This document shows positions 52,664-60,336 of a stretch of DNA of 64,000 bases, piece by piece. The number at the start of each line of letters is the position of its first letter. The first letter of the stretch is position 1. Position numbers and translations under genes: made by a program. The notes under the pieces are model-generated. The model did not search any database, was not told where the DNA came from, and saw only the letters and a program-made list of their open reading frames with translations. The stretch is from Stenotrophomonas humi (GTDB lineage Bacteria; Pseudomonadota; Gammaproteobacteria; Xanthomonadales; Xanthomonadaceae), in assembly GCF_001431415.1 (NCBI RefSeq), contig NZ_LDJI01000002.1, forward strand, positions 1-64,000. Reading direction: 5' to 3'.

Positions 52664-53737
52664 ATGCCCCCCCACACCGATGATCTTCGTATCCGCAAAC
52701 TTGAACCGTTGACCCCGCCGGCACAGCTGCTGTCGCTGCTGCCCTGTGACGAAGAAGCCTCGCAGACCGTGGCCGACGCACGCGCATCCCTGCACCGCAT
52801 CCTGCATGGCCAGGATGACCGCCTCGCCGTCGTGGTTGGCCCGTGCTCCATCCACGATCCGGTTGCGGCGATGGAATACGCCCAGCGCCTGCGCCCGCTG
52901 CGTGATGCGCTCGGCGACGAGCTGGAAATCGTCATGCGCGTGTACTTCGAGAAGCCGCGTACCACGGTGGGCTGGAAGGGCCTGATCAACGATCCGGACC
53001 TGGACGGCAGCTTCAACATCAACAAGGGCCTGCGCGTGGCGCGCGGCCTGTTGCGTGACATCAATCGCCTGGGCCTGCCGGCCGGCGTGGAATTCCTGGA
53101 TGTGATCTCGCCGCAGTACATCGCCGACCTGGTCGCCTGGGGCGCCATCGGCGCGCGCACCACCGAGAGCCAGGTACATCGTGAACTCGCCTCGGGGCTG
53201 TCGTGCCCGGTGGGCTTCAAGAACGGCACCACCGGTGACGTGAAGATCGCCGCCGACGCCGTCGGTGCGGCCTCGCATCCGCATCATTTCCTGTCGGTGA
53301 CCAAGGAAGGCGGTACCGCCATCGTCGCCACCCAGGGCAACCCGGATTGCCATGTGATCCTGCGCGGCGGCAAGACCCCGAACTTCGACGCTGCCAGCGT
53401 GCAGGCCGCCAGTGAAGTGCTGGCCAAGTCACACCTGCCGGCACGCTTGATGATCGACGCCAGCCACGCCAACAGCAGCAAGAACCCGGAAAACCAGCCC
53501 AAGGTGATCGACGACATCGCCGCCCAGCTGCGCGGCGGTGAGCGGCGCGTGGTCGGGGTGATGGTTGAAAGCCATCTGGTCGCTGGCCGTCAGGAGCTGG
53601 TCGAAGGCCAGCCGCTGGTCTACGGCCAGAGCATCACCGATGGCTGCATCGACTGGGACAGCACCGTGCAGGTGCTCCAGCGTCTGGCCGAGGCCGTGCG
53701 TGAGCGCCGCCGTACCCAACTGGAAGCGGCCGCCTGA
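52664..53737 (+). CDS. aroG: 3-deoxy-7-phosphoheptulonate (DAHP) synthase, class I
   Basis: 357 residues. The class I (AroFGH) signatures are present: VVGPCSIHDPVAAMEYAQRL, MRVYFEKPRTTVGWKG, ARTTESQVHRELASG and IDASHANSSKNPENQP. It condenses phosphoenolpyruvate and erythrose 4-phosphate in the first step of the shikimate pathway. The effector (Phe, Tyr or Trp) cannot be read reliably from the sequence, and the symbol follows E. coli usage. It is preceded by an aromatic leader-peptide attenuator that senses the pathway's end products. Confidence 0.95.
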   Translation: MPPHTDDLRIRKLEPLTPPAQLLSLLPCDEEASQTVADARASLHRILHGQDDRLAVVVGPCSIHDPVAAMEYAQRLRPLRDALGDELEIVMRVYFEKPRTTVGWKGLINDPDLDGSFNINKGLRVARGLLRDINRLGLPAGVEFLDVISPQYIADLVAWGAIGARTTESQVHRELASGLSCPVGFKNGTTGDVKIAADAVGAASHPHHFLSVTKEGGTAIVATQGNPDCHVILRGGKTPNFDAASVQAASEVLAKSHLPARLMIDASHANSSKNPENQPKVIDDIAAQLRGGERRVVGVMVESHLVAGRQELVEGQPLVYGQSITDGCIDWDSTVQVLQRLAEAVRERRRTQLEAAA

Positions 53738-53791
53738 GGCAAAGCGTGACATTTCCACTGGCGTGGAGCGGTCTGTCCAAGTAGTTTACGC

Positions 53792-53814
53792 GGCGGGGGC
53801 AAGCAGCCCCCGCC
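53792..53814 (+). terminator. GC-rich hairpin after aroG
   Basis: GGCGGGGGC / GCCCCCGCC with a 5-nt loop lies 54 bp past the aroG stop. No U-run follows, so termination strength is uncertain. Confidence 0.45.
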
Positions 53815-53889
53815 TGCTGTGGCGACAGGGGAATGCGTCTCACCCGGCAGGAAGCCAATGAAAATCACCGTACCAGGGAGAAGGAAGTG

Positions 53890-54336
53890 ATGCGTACCCG
53901 TATTTGCACCATGGCGTTGGCACTGATGCTGGCCCCGTCGATGGCAGTCGCCGCCAAGAAGCCGGTTGTGGATTCGGGCAGCGGCTGTCTGCAGAACCTT
54001 TCCGTGGCCGGCGGCTTCACCACCGGCAAGCAGTTCCTGGCTTCGACCGACCACGAAGGCATCAGCTACGCGCAGGCATTCGCCAAGACCCTGGCAGCGA
54101 TCGAGGCCGAGGGCATGGTCGGGGTCTACCCGAACGAACAGACCGGCTACATCGCGGCGGAAAACCCGGTGCGTGGTGGCGGCGGTTCGACCGTGCCGCT
54201 GCGTACCACCGTGCGTCGCCAGGACGATGGCACCGTCCGCGTCGAAGTGCGTTTCAGCATCAAGGGCGGGCAGTTGACCTCCAACAAGGCCGTGGGCGAG
54301 GGCCTGTGCAAGATCGCCGACGCCGCCAGCCTGTAA
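53890..54336 (+). CDS. secreted protein of unknown function
   Basis: 148 residues with a Sec signal peptide ([17 protein letters not shown], cleavage near VAAKK). The mature part has two Cys (GSGCLQN, GLCKIA) that may form a disulfide, and a beta-rich core ([19 protein letters not shown]). The ATG at 53890 follows GGGAGAAGGAAG. I do not recognise the family. It is probably periplasmic. Confidence 0.72.
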   Translation: MRTRICTMALALMLAPSMAVAAKKPVVDSGSGCLQNLSVAGGFTTGKQFLASTDHEGISYAQAFAKTLAAIEAEGMVGVYPNEQTGYIAAENPVRGGGGSTVPLRTTVRRQDDGTVRVEVRFSIKGGQLTSNKAVGEGLCKIADAASL

Positions 54337-54355
54337 TGGTCCACCCGGAGCCTGC

Positions 54356-54616
54356 ATGACTGCTGCAAGCTGGTTCCTGTATCTGCTCGAATGCAGTGAT
54401 GGCAGTTACTACGCCGGCATCAGCACCGACGTGGAAGCACGGTTCCGGGTTCACCTCAGTGGCAAGGGTGCGCGCTACACACGGGCGCACCCGCCGTTGC
54501 GCATTCTGGGCTGGCGGGCCTATGCCGACCGTTCCGCCGCCTCGCGCGCCGAGTGGGAGCTGAAACGACAGCCGCGCGGCCAGAAGCTGGCCTGGCTGGA
54601 GCGGCAGGAAGATTGA
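54356..54616 (+). CDS. GIY-YIG nuclease-superfamily protein (UPF0213/YhbQ-like)
   Basis: 86 residues with a single GIY-YIG domain: [40 protein letters not shown] (in sections) and Glu in [13 protein letters not shown]. The canonical GIY and YIG strands appear as YLLEC and YYAGIS. Members act in DNA repair or have unknown roles. It starts 19 bp after the preceding stop. Confidence 0.92.
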   Translation: MTAASWFLYLLECSDGSYYAGISTDVEARFRVHLSGKGARYTRAHPPLRILGWRAYADRSAASRAEWELKRQPRGQKLAWLERQED

Positions 54617-54626
54617 GGTAAAGTCC

Positions 54627-54718
54627 GACGGGCGGCCGCAGCAGATGGCGGCCGCATCCGTCCGGGTATCCGGGCTCACAGCCTTGCATGCGGTTGTGCT
54701 ACCAGCGTGACCGCATGC
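54627..54718 (+). other. two consecutive hairpins ahead of the YegP-like gene
   Basis: Hairpin 1 (54627-54662): GACGGGCGGCCGC against GCGGCCGC-AT-CCGTC with an 8-nt loop. Hairpin 2 (54686-54718): GCATGCGGT / ACCGCATGC. Only 15 bases separate hairpin 2 from the ribosome binding region of the next gene. It could be a structured leader, or a terminator pair for the gene before. Confidence 0.45.
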
Positions 54719-54746
54719 CGGCATCATCCTCATAAGGGGAATCGTG

Positions 54747-55085
54747 ATGGCGGGTTGGTACGAGTTGGACAAGAGCAGTGACGGTCAGTTTTATTTCGTG
54801 CTCAAGGCAGGCAATGCCGAGGTGATCCTCACCAGTGAGCGCTACACCACGCGACCTGCCGCGGAAAACGGCATTGCCTCGGTGCAGAAGAACAGCCCGG
54901 ACGAAGCGCGCTACGAGCGCAAGACCAGCAGTGACGGGCGCCATCATTTCAATCTCAAGGCAGCCAATCACCAGGTGATCGGCAGCAGCCAGATGTACGC
55001 CTCGCAGGCTGCACGCGAAGCCGGCATCACCAGCGTCAAGGGCAACGGCCCCAGCACGACCATCAAGGACAAGACCGGCAGCTGA
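54747..55085 (+). CDS. YegP-family (DUF1508) protein with two tandem repeats
   Basis: 112 residues made of two similar units of about 48 residues, each opening with the DG-F-F-LKA-N pattern: SSDGQFYFVLKAGNAEVILTSE and SSDGRHHFNLKAANHQVIGSSQ (first parts), followed by a Tyr and an Ala-rich helix (ENGIASVQKN, REAGITSVKGN). The family (UPF0339) is small, cytoplasmic and of unknown function. GTG 54744 is an alternative start next to ATG 54747. Confidence 0.92.
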   Translation: MAGWYELDKSSDGQFYFVLKAGNAEVILTSERYTTRPAAENGIASVQKNSPDEARYERKTSSDGRHHFNLKAANHQVIGSSQMYASQAAREAGITSVKGNGPSTTIKDKTGS

Positions 55086-55109
55086 GCGGAGCGCGGTGCT
55101 CTGCGTGGG

Positions 55110-55130
55110 CTCTCCCGCAAGCGGGAGAGG
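55110..55130. repeat. partial copy of the interspersed inverted repeat
   Basis: CTCTCCCGC / GCGGGAGAG with a 2-nt spacer is the hairpin core of the 39-bp repeat without the flanking G/C tract. It lies 56 bp before a full copy. Confidence 0.6.
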
Positions 55131-55185
55131 AGCGGCTTGCTGCGCCTTATGGGCTCGTCTTGGCCAACGCCGCATTGCCTCCAGG

Positions 55186-55224
55186 CCCCTCTCCCGCGAG
55201 CGGGAGAGGGGTTGGGGTGAGGGG
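55186..55224. repeat. 39-bp interspersed inverted repeat, copy B
   Basis: This is the reverse complement of the unit at 3844-3882: hairpin CCCCTCTCCCG, loop CGAG, CGGGAGAGGGG, followed by TTGGGGTGAGGGG. All positions match apart from the loop. Confidence 0.75.
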
Positions 55225-55561
55225 AGGCCGAAGTCGGTTTGCCGGGGTCAGGCATCAACGTCGCCGAAGCCTGCTGCAAATCACAGCACATACTCAAACC
55301 CGGCCTCATCCGCCCCTGCGGGGCACCTCGCTGCGTGCCCCAGCCACGCACAGCGTGCGTGGCGTTCAGTCAATGCACGAGCCGATGGCTCGTAAGCCGC
55401 ATGCCTTCACCCCGTACACGGGGGAAGGTATGGAGTCAGGCATTGTCTGGCTTTCCAGCCCCGCGGCCCGTGCAGGCGCGGCGCACCCAAGGCTATGAAT
55501 CTGCCGTCGAATTGCCTGCGGCCCACACGTCAAAAGCATCGGCCCGCTTGCAACCCATCAA
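55225..55561. other. repeat-rich intergenic stretch
   Basis: No gene supported. It contains a 9-bp perfect hairpin GCCACGCAC / GTGCGTGGC at 55343-55363 and other short GC-rich inverted repeats. It lies between convergent genes. Confidence 0.45.
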
Positions 55562-55879
55562 TCACTCACAGCGCACCGCTGTAATCACATTGGCCGCATC
55601 CAGGAACACGCGCAGACGGTCCTGGCGGATGTCGCGCGAAACGATCGTGGTTGGACCAATCGGATTCAGCAGGCCGGCGCCGCTTTCCTGCTTGAGACGG
55701 CGGATGTTCACTTCGTTGCCGGGTTGACCCACGGCCCATTGCAATTGCGTGTCATTGCAGCGGCCATCGCCGGCAGTGGTGGGGCCGGGTGTCGTCAGGC
55801 AGCCGCTCAGACTCGCAGCGATCACGACAGCGGCGGCAGGAAGACAGAACTTGCGGAGGTTGACGATGGAAAGGGTCAT
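55562..55879 (-). CDS. peptidase inhibitor I78-like lipoprotein
   Basis: 105 residues. The lipobox SLSGC (Cys27) is followed by a compact domain with Cys near its start (RCNDTQLQWAVGQPG) and at its end (ITAVRCE), and the core NPIGPTTIVSRDIRQDRLRVFLD. This spacing matches inhibitor family I78, which includes elastase and alpha-protease inhibitors. It may protect the envelope from secreted proteases (inference). Confidence 0.78.
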   Translation of the reverse strand: MTLSIVNLRKFCLPAAAVVIAASLSGCLTTPGPTTAGDGRCNDTQLQWAVGQPGNEVNIRRLKQESGAGLLNPIGPTTIVSRDIRQDRLRVFLDAANVITAVRCE

Positions 55880-56393
55880 GCGAAGGCACAGGGTTTACGG
55901 CCGGATTTGGCTGGGCCGGAGCATACCAGTCGGCCAATGCACGTCGCGTGTGAAAGCACCGCCTGGCATCCGCTGGCGGTGGATGGCGGGATCTGCCGGC
56001 GCCCTGGAAAGTGCATCGATGAGCCGTCGCATTCACAGGGACAGATCCTCCGGTGAAGGCCACAGGTCAAGACAGCAATACACCGCCGCTGTTCGAGTCT
56101 GCGGCCTCCGCAGTTGAGCGGCATGACAACGATGTTGCGGGAGATCGCACGGGCCCGCCACCATGATTGGCAAGCCTGCAGCACGCTCGGCTGCGTTGGT
56201 AGCCGCATCCCCGTGATTGCATGATGAAGGCCTGCCGCCGTGCGGGTCTTCTCCAACAGGCTGACGTTTGCTCACGGTTGATTACAGGCCGTGATGTAGT
56301 CCATATCTGCTTTTCATTGCTGCAGGACAATGCACGCGACCGCTTCAATCCGTTTGGCAGTTCCGCGCGGGTCAATCCAAAAGGGGCTTATCC
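55880..56393. other. intergenic stretch without a supportable gene
   Basis: Divergent genes flank this stretch of about 510 bp, so it should hold two promoters. Frames on the minus strand here are Cys- and Arg-rich and look non-coding. I could not settle on -35/-10 pairs. Confidence 0.5.
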
Positions 56394-57458
56394 ATGAAAG
56401 CAGTTCGGCGTTCCATCGTGGCCGCATGCGCCACGGTCTTGTTCGGGGCATTGACCTTTCCGCAGAGCGCGGATGCCTGCACCCGCTTCGTGTATCACGG
56501 TGCCGGCAATGACGTATTCACCGGCCGCTCGATGGACTACAAGGTTGATACCGGCAGCCATCTATGGATATTGCCGCGTGGCATCGCGCGCAATGGCGAG
56601 GCCGGCGCGAATTCGCTGACGTGGGCCTCGCGCTACGGCAGCGTCATCACCAGCGCGTATGACTTCGCCACCACCGATGGCATGAACGAGACCGGGCTTG
56701 TCGCCAACCTGCTGTGGCTGGCCGAATCGGAGTACCCCGAGCGCAACAATGACAAGCCAGGCCTGAGTATTTCGGCATGGACGCAGTACATGCTCGACAA
56801 CTTCGCCACCGTCGATGAAGCGGTAAAAGCACTGGCCGACGAGCCGTTCACGCTGATCTCGGACTCGGCACCGGGCGAACAGCGCCTGGCCACGCTGCAT
56901 CTGTCCTTGTCCGATGCCAGCGGTGACAGCGCCATCATCGAGTACATCAAGGGCAGGCAGGTCATCCATCACAGCCGCGACTACAAGGTGATGACCAACT
57001 CGCCGATCTTCGAGGAACAGCTGGCACTGGAAAGCTACTGGCGGCAGATTGGTGGCACGGTGATGTTGCCGGGTACCAACCGCGCTTCCGACCGCTTTGC
57101 GCGTGCCGCGTTCTATGTGGACGCCATTCCCAAATCCAGTGATCCGGTGGAGTCCACTGCCAGCGTGTTCGGCGTGATCCGCAACGTGTCGGTGCCGTAC
57201 GGCATCACCACGCCGAACGAACCGAACATCTCGTCCACCCGTTGGCGCACGGTGTCCGACCACACACGCAAGCGTTACTACTTCGAGTCGGCGCTGAGCA
57301 CCAACGTGTTCTGGGTGGACCTGCAGAAGATCGATTTCAGCGAGCGCACCGGCAAGGTCAAGCGGCTGGATCTGGGCCCGCAGCAGCGCACCATCTATTC
57401 GGGCGAGGCCAACGCGCAGTTCAAGGACGCCAAGGCATTCCGATTCCTGGGTGTGTGA
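56394..57458 (+). CDS. linear amide C-N hydrolase, choloylglycine/penicillin V acylase family (Ntn hydrolase)
   Basis: 354 residues. A signal peptide ends at QSADA, directly before Cys29 (CTRFVYHG), which becomes the N-terminal nucleophile of the mature enzyme. The family's GRSMDYKV follows with its Arg and Asp. Members cleave conjugated bile salts, penicillin V or N-acyl homoserine lactones. Gram-negative periplasmic members often favour AHLs and penicillin V (family knowledge). It is followed 58 bp later by an outer-membrane barrel gene. Confidence 0.9.
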   Translation: MKAVRRSIVAACATVLFGALTFPQSADACTRFVYHGAGNDVFTGRSMDYKVDTGSHLWILPRGIARNGEAGANSLTWASRYGSVITSAYDFATTDGMNETGLVANLLWLAESEYPERNNDKPGLSISAWTQYMLDNFATVDEAVKALADEPFTLISDSAPGEQRLATLHLSLSDASGDSAIIEYIKGRQVIHHSRDYKVMTNSPIFEEQLALESYWRQIGGTVMLPGTNRASDRFARAAFYVDAIPKSSDPVESTASVFGVIRNVSVPYGITTPNEPNISSTRWRTVSDHTRKRYYFESALSTNVFWVDLQKIDFSERTGKVKRLDLGPQQRTIYSGEANAQFKDAKAFRFLGV

Positions 57459-57516
57459 GCGCACCGTCTGCACGCCGCGTGCCCGGTTTTCCGGGCGCGC
57501 GTCACCTGGAGTTTCA

Positions 57517-58317
57517 ATGAACATCCGATTCAAACCCGGACGGCAGCGTCTGTCGCTGCTGGCGTTGTTGGCAATGGGCGGCATTCCGCTGGCGCAGGCA
57601 CAATCGGCCGAGGCCGGTGACGTTGCTGCCGATGCATGGCGCTTCCAGGCCACGCCCTACGTGTGGATGAGCGGCATGGAAGGGCAGGTGCGGCCGTTCC
57701 GCAGCGCGCCGATGGCCGACGTGCACAAGTCCTTCTCCGAGCTGATGGACAGCCTGGATGCCGCAGCCTTCATCACCGGCACCGCGCGGCGTGGCAACTT
57801 CGTGCTGCAGGCCGACGTCACCCATGCCTCCACGTCGGATGCAGCCCCATTGCCGATTGGCGTCGTGGCCAAGGTGAAGGTGCGGCAGAGCTCGGCCACT
57901 GTCACCGCCGGTTATGCATGGATGGCGACCGAGCGCACCGGCATCGACCTGATGGGAGGCCTGCGCTATTGGGATATCAGCGCAGCGGTGAACGTGCCGG
58001 GGCTGGTGTCGGCACGTTCGGATGCTTCATTCGTCGACCCGATTGCCGCGCTGCGTTGGCGGCAGGCCCTCGCACCGCGTTGGAGCAGCGTGGCCTATGT
58101 GGATGTGGGCGGCTTCGGTGTGGGTTCCGATGCCACCTGGCAGGTGGTGGCGTTGGCCAACTACCAGGCCAACGACAACCTGTTCCTGTCGATGGGCTAT
58201 CGCCACCTGAGCGTGGACTACCGCGACAGCGGCAAACGCCTGGATGTGTCGCTGTCAGGGCCGATGCTGGGGCTGACGTATCGGTTTGGGCCCGGGCGCA
58301 GTACCGGGCCGCTCTGA
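57517..58317 (+). CDS. putative outer-membrane beta-barrel protein
   Basis: 266 residues. A signal peptide (LLALLAMGGIPLAQAQ) is followed by alternating amphipathic strands ending in Gly/Arg-rich turns (FQATPYVWMSGMEGQV, TGIDLMGGLRYWDIS, FLSMGYRHLSVDYRD, PMLGLTYRFG). The pattern suggests an 8- to 10-strand barrel. The ATG at 57517 follows TGGAG. It is probably co-transcribed with the Ntn hydrolase gene; substrate or partner unknown. Confidence 0.72.
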   Translation: MNIRFKPGRQRLSLLALLAMGGIPLAQAQSAEAGDVAADAWRFQATPYVWMSGMEGQVRPFRSAPMADVHKSFSELMDSLDAAAFITGTARRGNFVLQADVTHASTSDAAPLPIGVVAKVKVRQSSATVTAGYAWMATERTGIDLMGGLRYWDISAAVNVPGLVSARSDASFVDPIAALRWRQALAPRWSSVAYVDVGGFGVGSDATWQVVALANYQANDNLFLSMGYRHLSVDYRDSGKRLDVSLSGPMLGLTYRFGPGRSTGPL

Positions 58318-58332
58318 AGCTTTGCAGGACTT

Positions 58333-58369
58333 AAAGCCTGAAAGCCTGAAAGCCTGAAAGCCTGAAAGC
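58333..58369. repeat. tandem octamer repeat
   Basis: AAAGCCTG is repeated four times perfectly, with a partial fifth copy, between the barrel gene and the next convergent gene. Such short tandem repeats expand and contract by slippage. No coding frame runs through it. Confidence 0.85.
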
Positions 58370-58567
58370 ACCCCTCGCATCCTTCTGTTTGGCCTGCGGC
58401 CAAAGAGAGCGGACTTGGCGCAGATCAGCGCTCTCTCCGAACAGGCAATCCGCCGCCTCTCTTTCGCGCAGCAAACGGGAGGGGAGGGATGCGGTTGGCT
58501 CTTCTTCCCTGCAGCGCATGCAGCAGAAAAGAAGCGATGACCGTCGGGTCTTATCTACAGACCAACC

Positions 58568-59359
58568 TCACTCCACCTCATCCGGATGTGCCTTCCAGTA
58601 GCCGGTGGAGCGGATCCATTCCTTCGGCACCTGCAGGTGGCCTTCGATGAACTTGCGCATCATCCGTGCGCGGCGTGATTCGGTGGCAATCCAGTAATGC
58701 GTGTCGCCATCGGGCTGCTCGAAATCCACCAGCGCATCTTCCAGCAGCGTGCTGCTGGCTGCGTCGAAGCCATTGCGCTCGAACCACGACACCGTTACCT
58801 GCGCCGGGCTCTCCAGCGGCTGGCGGTCGCCGTCTTCGGGAATCTCGATGAACACCTCGGCTGTCGCATGGGCCGGCAGTTCGGCCAGGCGCCGCGCGAT
58901 GGCAGGCAACGCGGTTTCATCGCCGATCAGTACATAGGTATCGAAATCATCGGCCACCACATGCGAACCACGCGGGCCGGCCACCACCAGTTCATCGCCC
59001 ACCTCGGCATTGGCCGCCCACGTGGTGGCCGGGCCGTCGCCGTGCAGCACGAAGTCCAGCACCAGCGTGTTGGCAGCGGCGTCATAGTGTCGCGGGGTGT
59101 AGTCGCGGGCGGGCGAGGGCTGCTTGCCTTCCGGATAGCGCGGACCTTGTTCGGTCAGCTCCGGCAGCACGAACGCGCCTTCGCCATTGGGGAAGAACAG
59201 CTTGACGTGGTCGTCCGGCGAGCGGCTGTCAAAGCCTTCCAGCGCATCGCCACCGACCACGATGCGCTGCATGTTCGGGGTCAGCCGCTCGCTGTGAAGT
59301 ACCTGCAGCTGGCGGAAGCGGGGCGTGAGGCGGATCAATCGGGTTTCGTGCAGTGACAT
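58568..59359 (-). CDS. siderophore-interacting protein (NADPH-dependent ferric-siderophore reductase)
   Basis: 264 residues from ATG 59359 (a TTG at 59446 that overlaps the padR stop would add 29 residues). The FAD-binding segment ARDYTPRHYD and the SIP C-terminal features (GDETALPAIARRLAEL, WFERNGFD, HYWIATESRRARMMRKF, STGYWKAHPDE) identify the ViuB/YqjH group. It reduces Fe(III) in siderophores in the cytoplasm. It sits in tandem with a PadR regulator, as in E. coli yqjI-yqjH. Confidence 0.92.
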   Translation of the reverse strand: MSLHETRLIRLTPRFRQLQVLHSERLTPNMQRIVVGGDALEGFDSRSPDDHVKLFFPNGEGAFVLPELTEQGPRYPEGKQPSPARDYTPRHYDAAANTLVLDFVLHGDGPATTWAANAEVGDELVVAGPRGSHVVADDFDTYVLIGDETALPAIARRLAELPAHATAEVFIEIPEDGDRQPLESPAQVTVSWFERNGFDAASSTLLEDALVDFEQPDGDTHYWIATESRRARMMRKFIEGHLQVPKEWIRSTGYWKAHPDEVE

Positions 59360-59446
59360 GGCATTACCTGTGTGGTCAATGACGGCGTGTGCCGGGGTGA
59401 CCTGGCTGGATCGCTCTGGCTGGGTCGTGGGGGTCAAGGTTTGCAA

Positions 59447-59941
59447 TCAGCCCTGCGGAACGTCCTGCACCAGTGCGGTGGCCTGTTCCAGCAGCGCGGT
59501 GATGCGTTCAATGTCGGCGTTCTGCCAACGTCCGTGGCGGGCCATCACGGAGTGGGTGAAATCGTGCATGGCGTCGCGCAGTGCCGGTGGCATGTTGGCG
59601 CGGGTGATCACGCGCGCGCTGTGGCGGGCACGCAGCAGCGCGTCCTCCACCTCGGTGGCACGCTGCTTCAACTGCGCCTGGCCCAGGCTGGTGATGTGGT
59701 AACGCTTGCGGCCGCCGTCTTCCTCGGCGCGCACCCAGCGCTGGTTCTCGAAATCAGCCAGCAGCGGATACACCGAGCCGGCGCTGGGCGTGTACACGCG
59801 CACGAACATCTCACTGATCTGCTGGATCAGCTCGTAACCGTGGTGCGGGCCCTGACCGATCCGCGACAGCAGCAACAGCCGTAGATCGCCACGGCCCAAG
59901 GGGCGGGGGGAGGTGCGACGGCGGGATTCGGTGGCAGTCAT
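59447..59941 (-). CDS. PadR-family transcriptional regulator (YqjI-like)
   Basis: 164 residues. The winged helix comprises LLLLSRIGQGPHHGYELIQQI, SVYPLLADFENQRWV and GGRKRYHITSLGQAQL, followed by a coiled C-terminal helix. The N-terminus lacks the His-rich metal-binding segment of E. coli YqjI. The start MTATESRRR is chosen because the longer frame runs through two palindromes that look like its operator. It precedes the siderophore-interacting protein gene in an operon. Confidence 0.9.
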   Translation of the reverse strand: MTATESRRRTSPRPLGRGDLRLLLLSRIGQGPHHGYELIQQISEMFVRVYTPSAGSVYPLLADFENQRWVRAEEDGGRKRYHITSLGQAQLKQRATEVEDALLRARHSARVITRANMPPALRDAMHDFTHSVMARHGRWQNADIERITALLEQATALVQDVPQG

Positions 59942-59949
59942 GGCGAGCT

Positions 59950-59983
59950 TTCGATATATCGAATTTGCGTAAACGATATATCG
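59950..59983. promoter_or_regulatory. paired palindromes, likely PadR operator
   Basis: TTCGATATATCGAA (59950-59963, perfect 14-bp palindrome) and CGATATATCG (59974-59983, perfect 10-bp palindrome) share the core CGATATATCG and are centred 22 bp apart, about two helical turns. They lie 9 bp before the padR start codon, over its probable promoter, and form an AT-rich island in GC-rich DNA. Confidence 0.75.
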
Positions 59984-60067
59984 AAAACTTTCCGACGGCA
60001 ATCGCCGCATGCCGCTGGGCAGCGGACAGACCGTTCTGCCAGTCAACTGCAGCGTGTTGCCTGATGG

Positions 60068-60084
60068 ATGCTGCAATGCAGCAT
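60068..60084. promoter_or_regulatory. palindrome in the aceE-padR intergenic region
   Basis: ATGCTGC / GCAGCAT with a 3-bp spacer is a perfect inverted repeat about 250 bp before aceE. A possible operator, unsupported by a second copy. Confidence 0.3.
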
Positions 60085-60253
60085 GACTCTGCTGTCATTG
60101 CCCTGACCCGACCCGGTGGCAGTTTCAGCGGCTGTATCAAGCAACAAGCGCGAGGCGGCGCTGTCCCGGCATGTCCGAGTCTGCGTCGTCGGCCTGTCGT
60201 CAGCTGTCTTGCGGACACTGGCTTTTGGGGTGCCATACGCATCCGTAGCCAGC

Positions 60254-60280
60254 TTGGCAAGGGGCCGGGTGCGCTACACT
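60254..60280 (+). promoter_or_regulatory. possible sigma-70 promoter of aceE
   Basis: TTGGCA (60254-60259) and TACACT (60275-60280) have a rather short 15-bp spacer and lie 56 bp before aceE. Plausible but not strong. Confidence 0.35.
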
Positions 60281-60336
60281 TTGCAGCTCAAAATAACGAA
60301 CAAGCGCGCGCGTGCGCGCAGTAACTGGGAGCTCTG

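Noticed and set aside
55876..56256. 126-residue minus-strand frame between the I78 lipoprotein and the amide hydrolase
   Set aside because: High Cys/Arg content, no start context and no domain; treated as non-coding.
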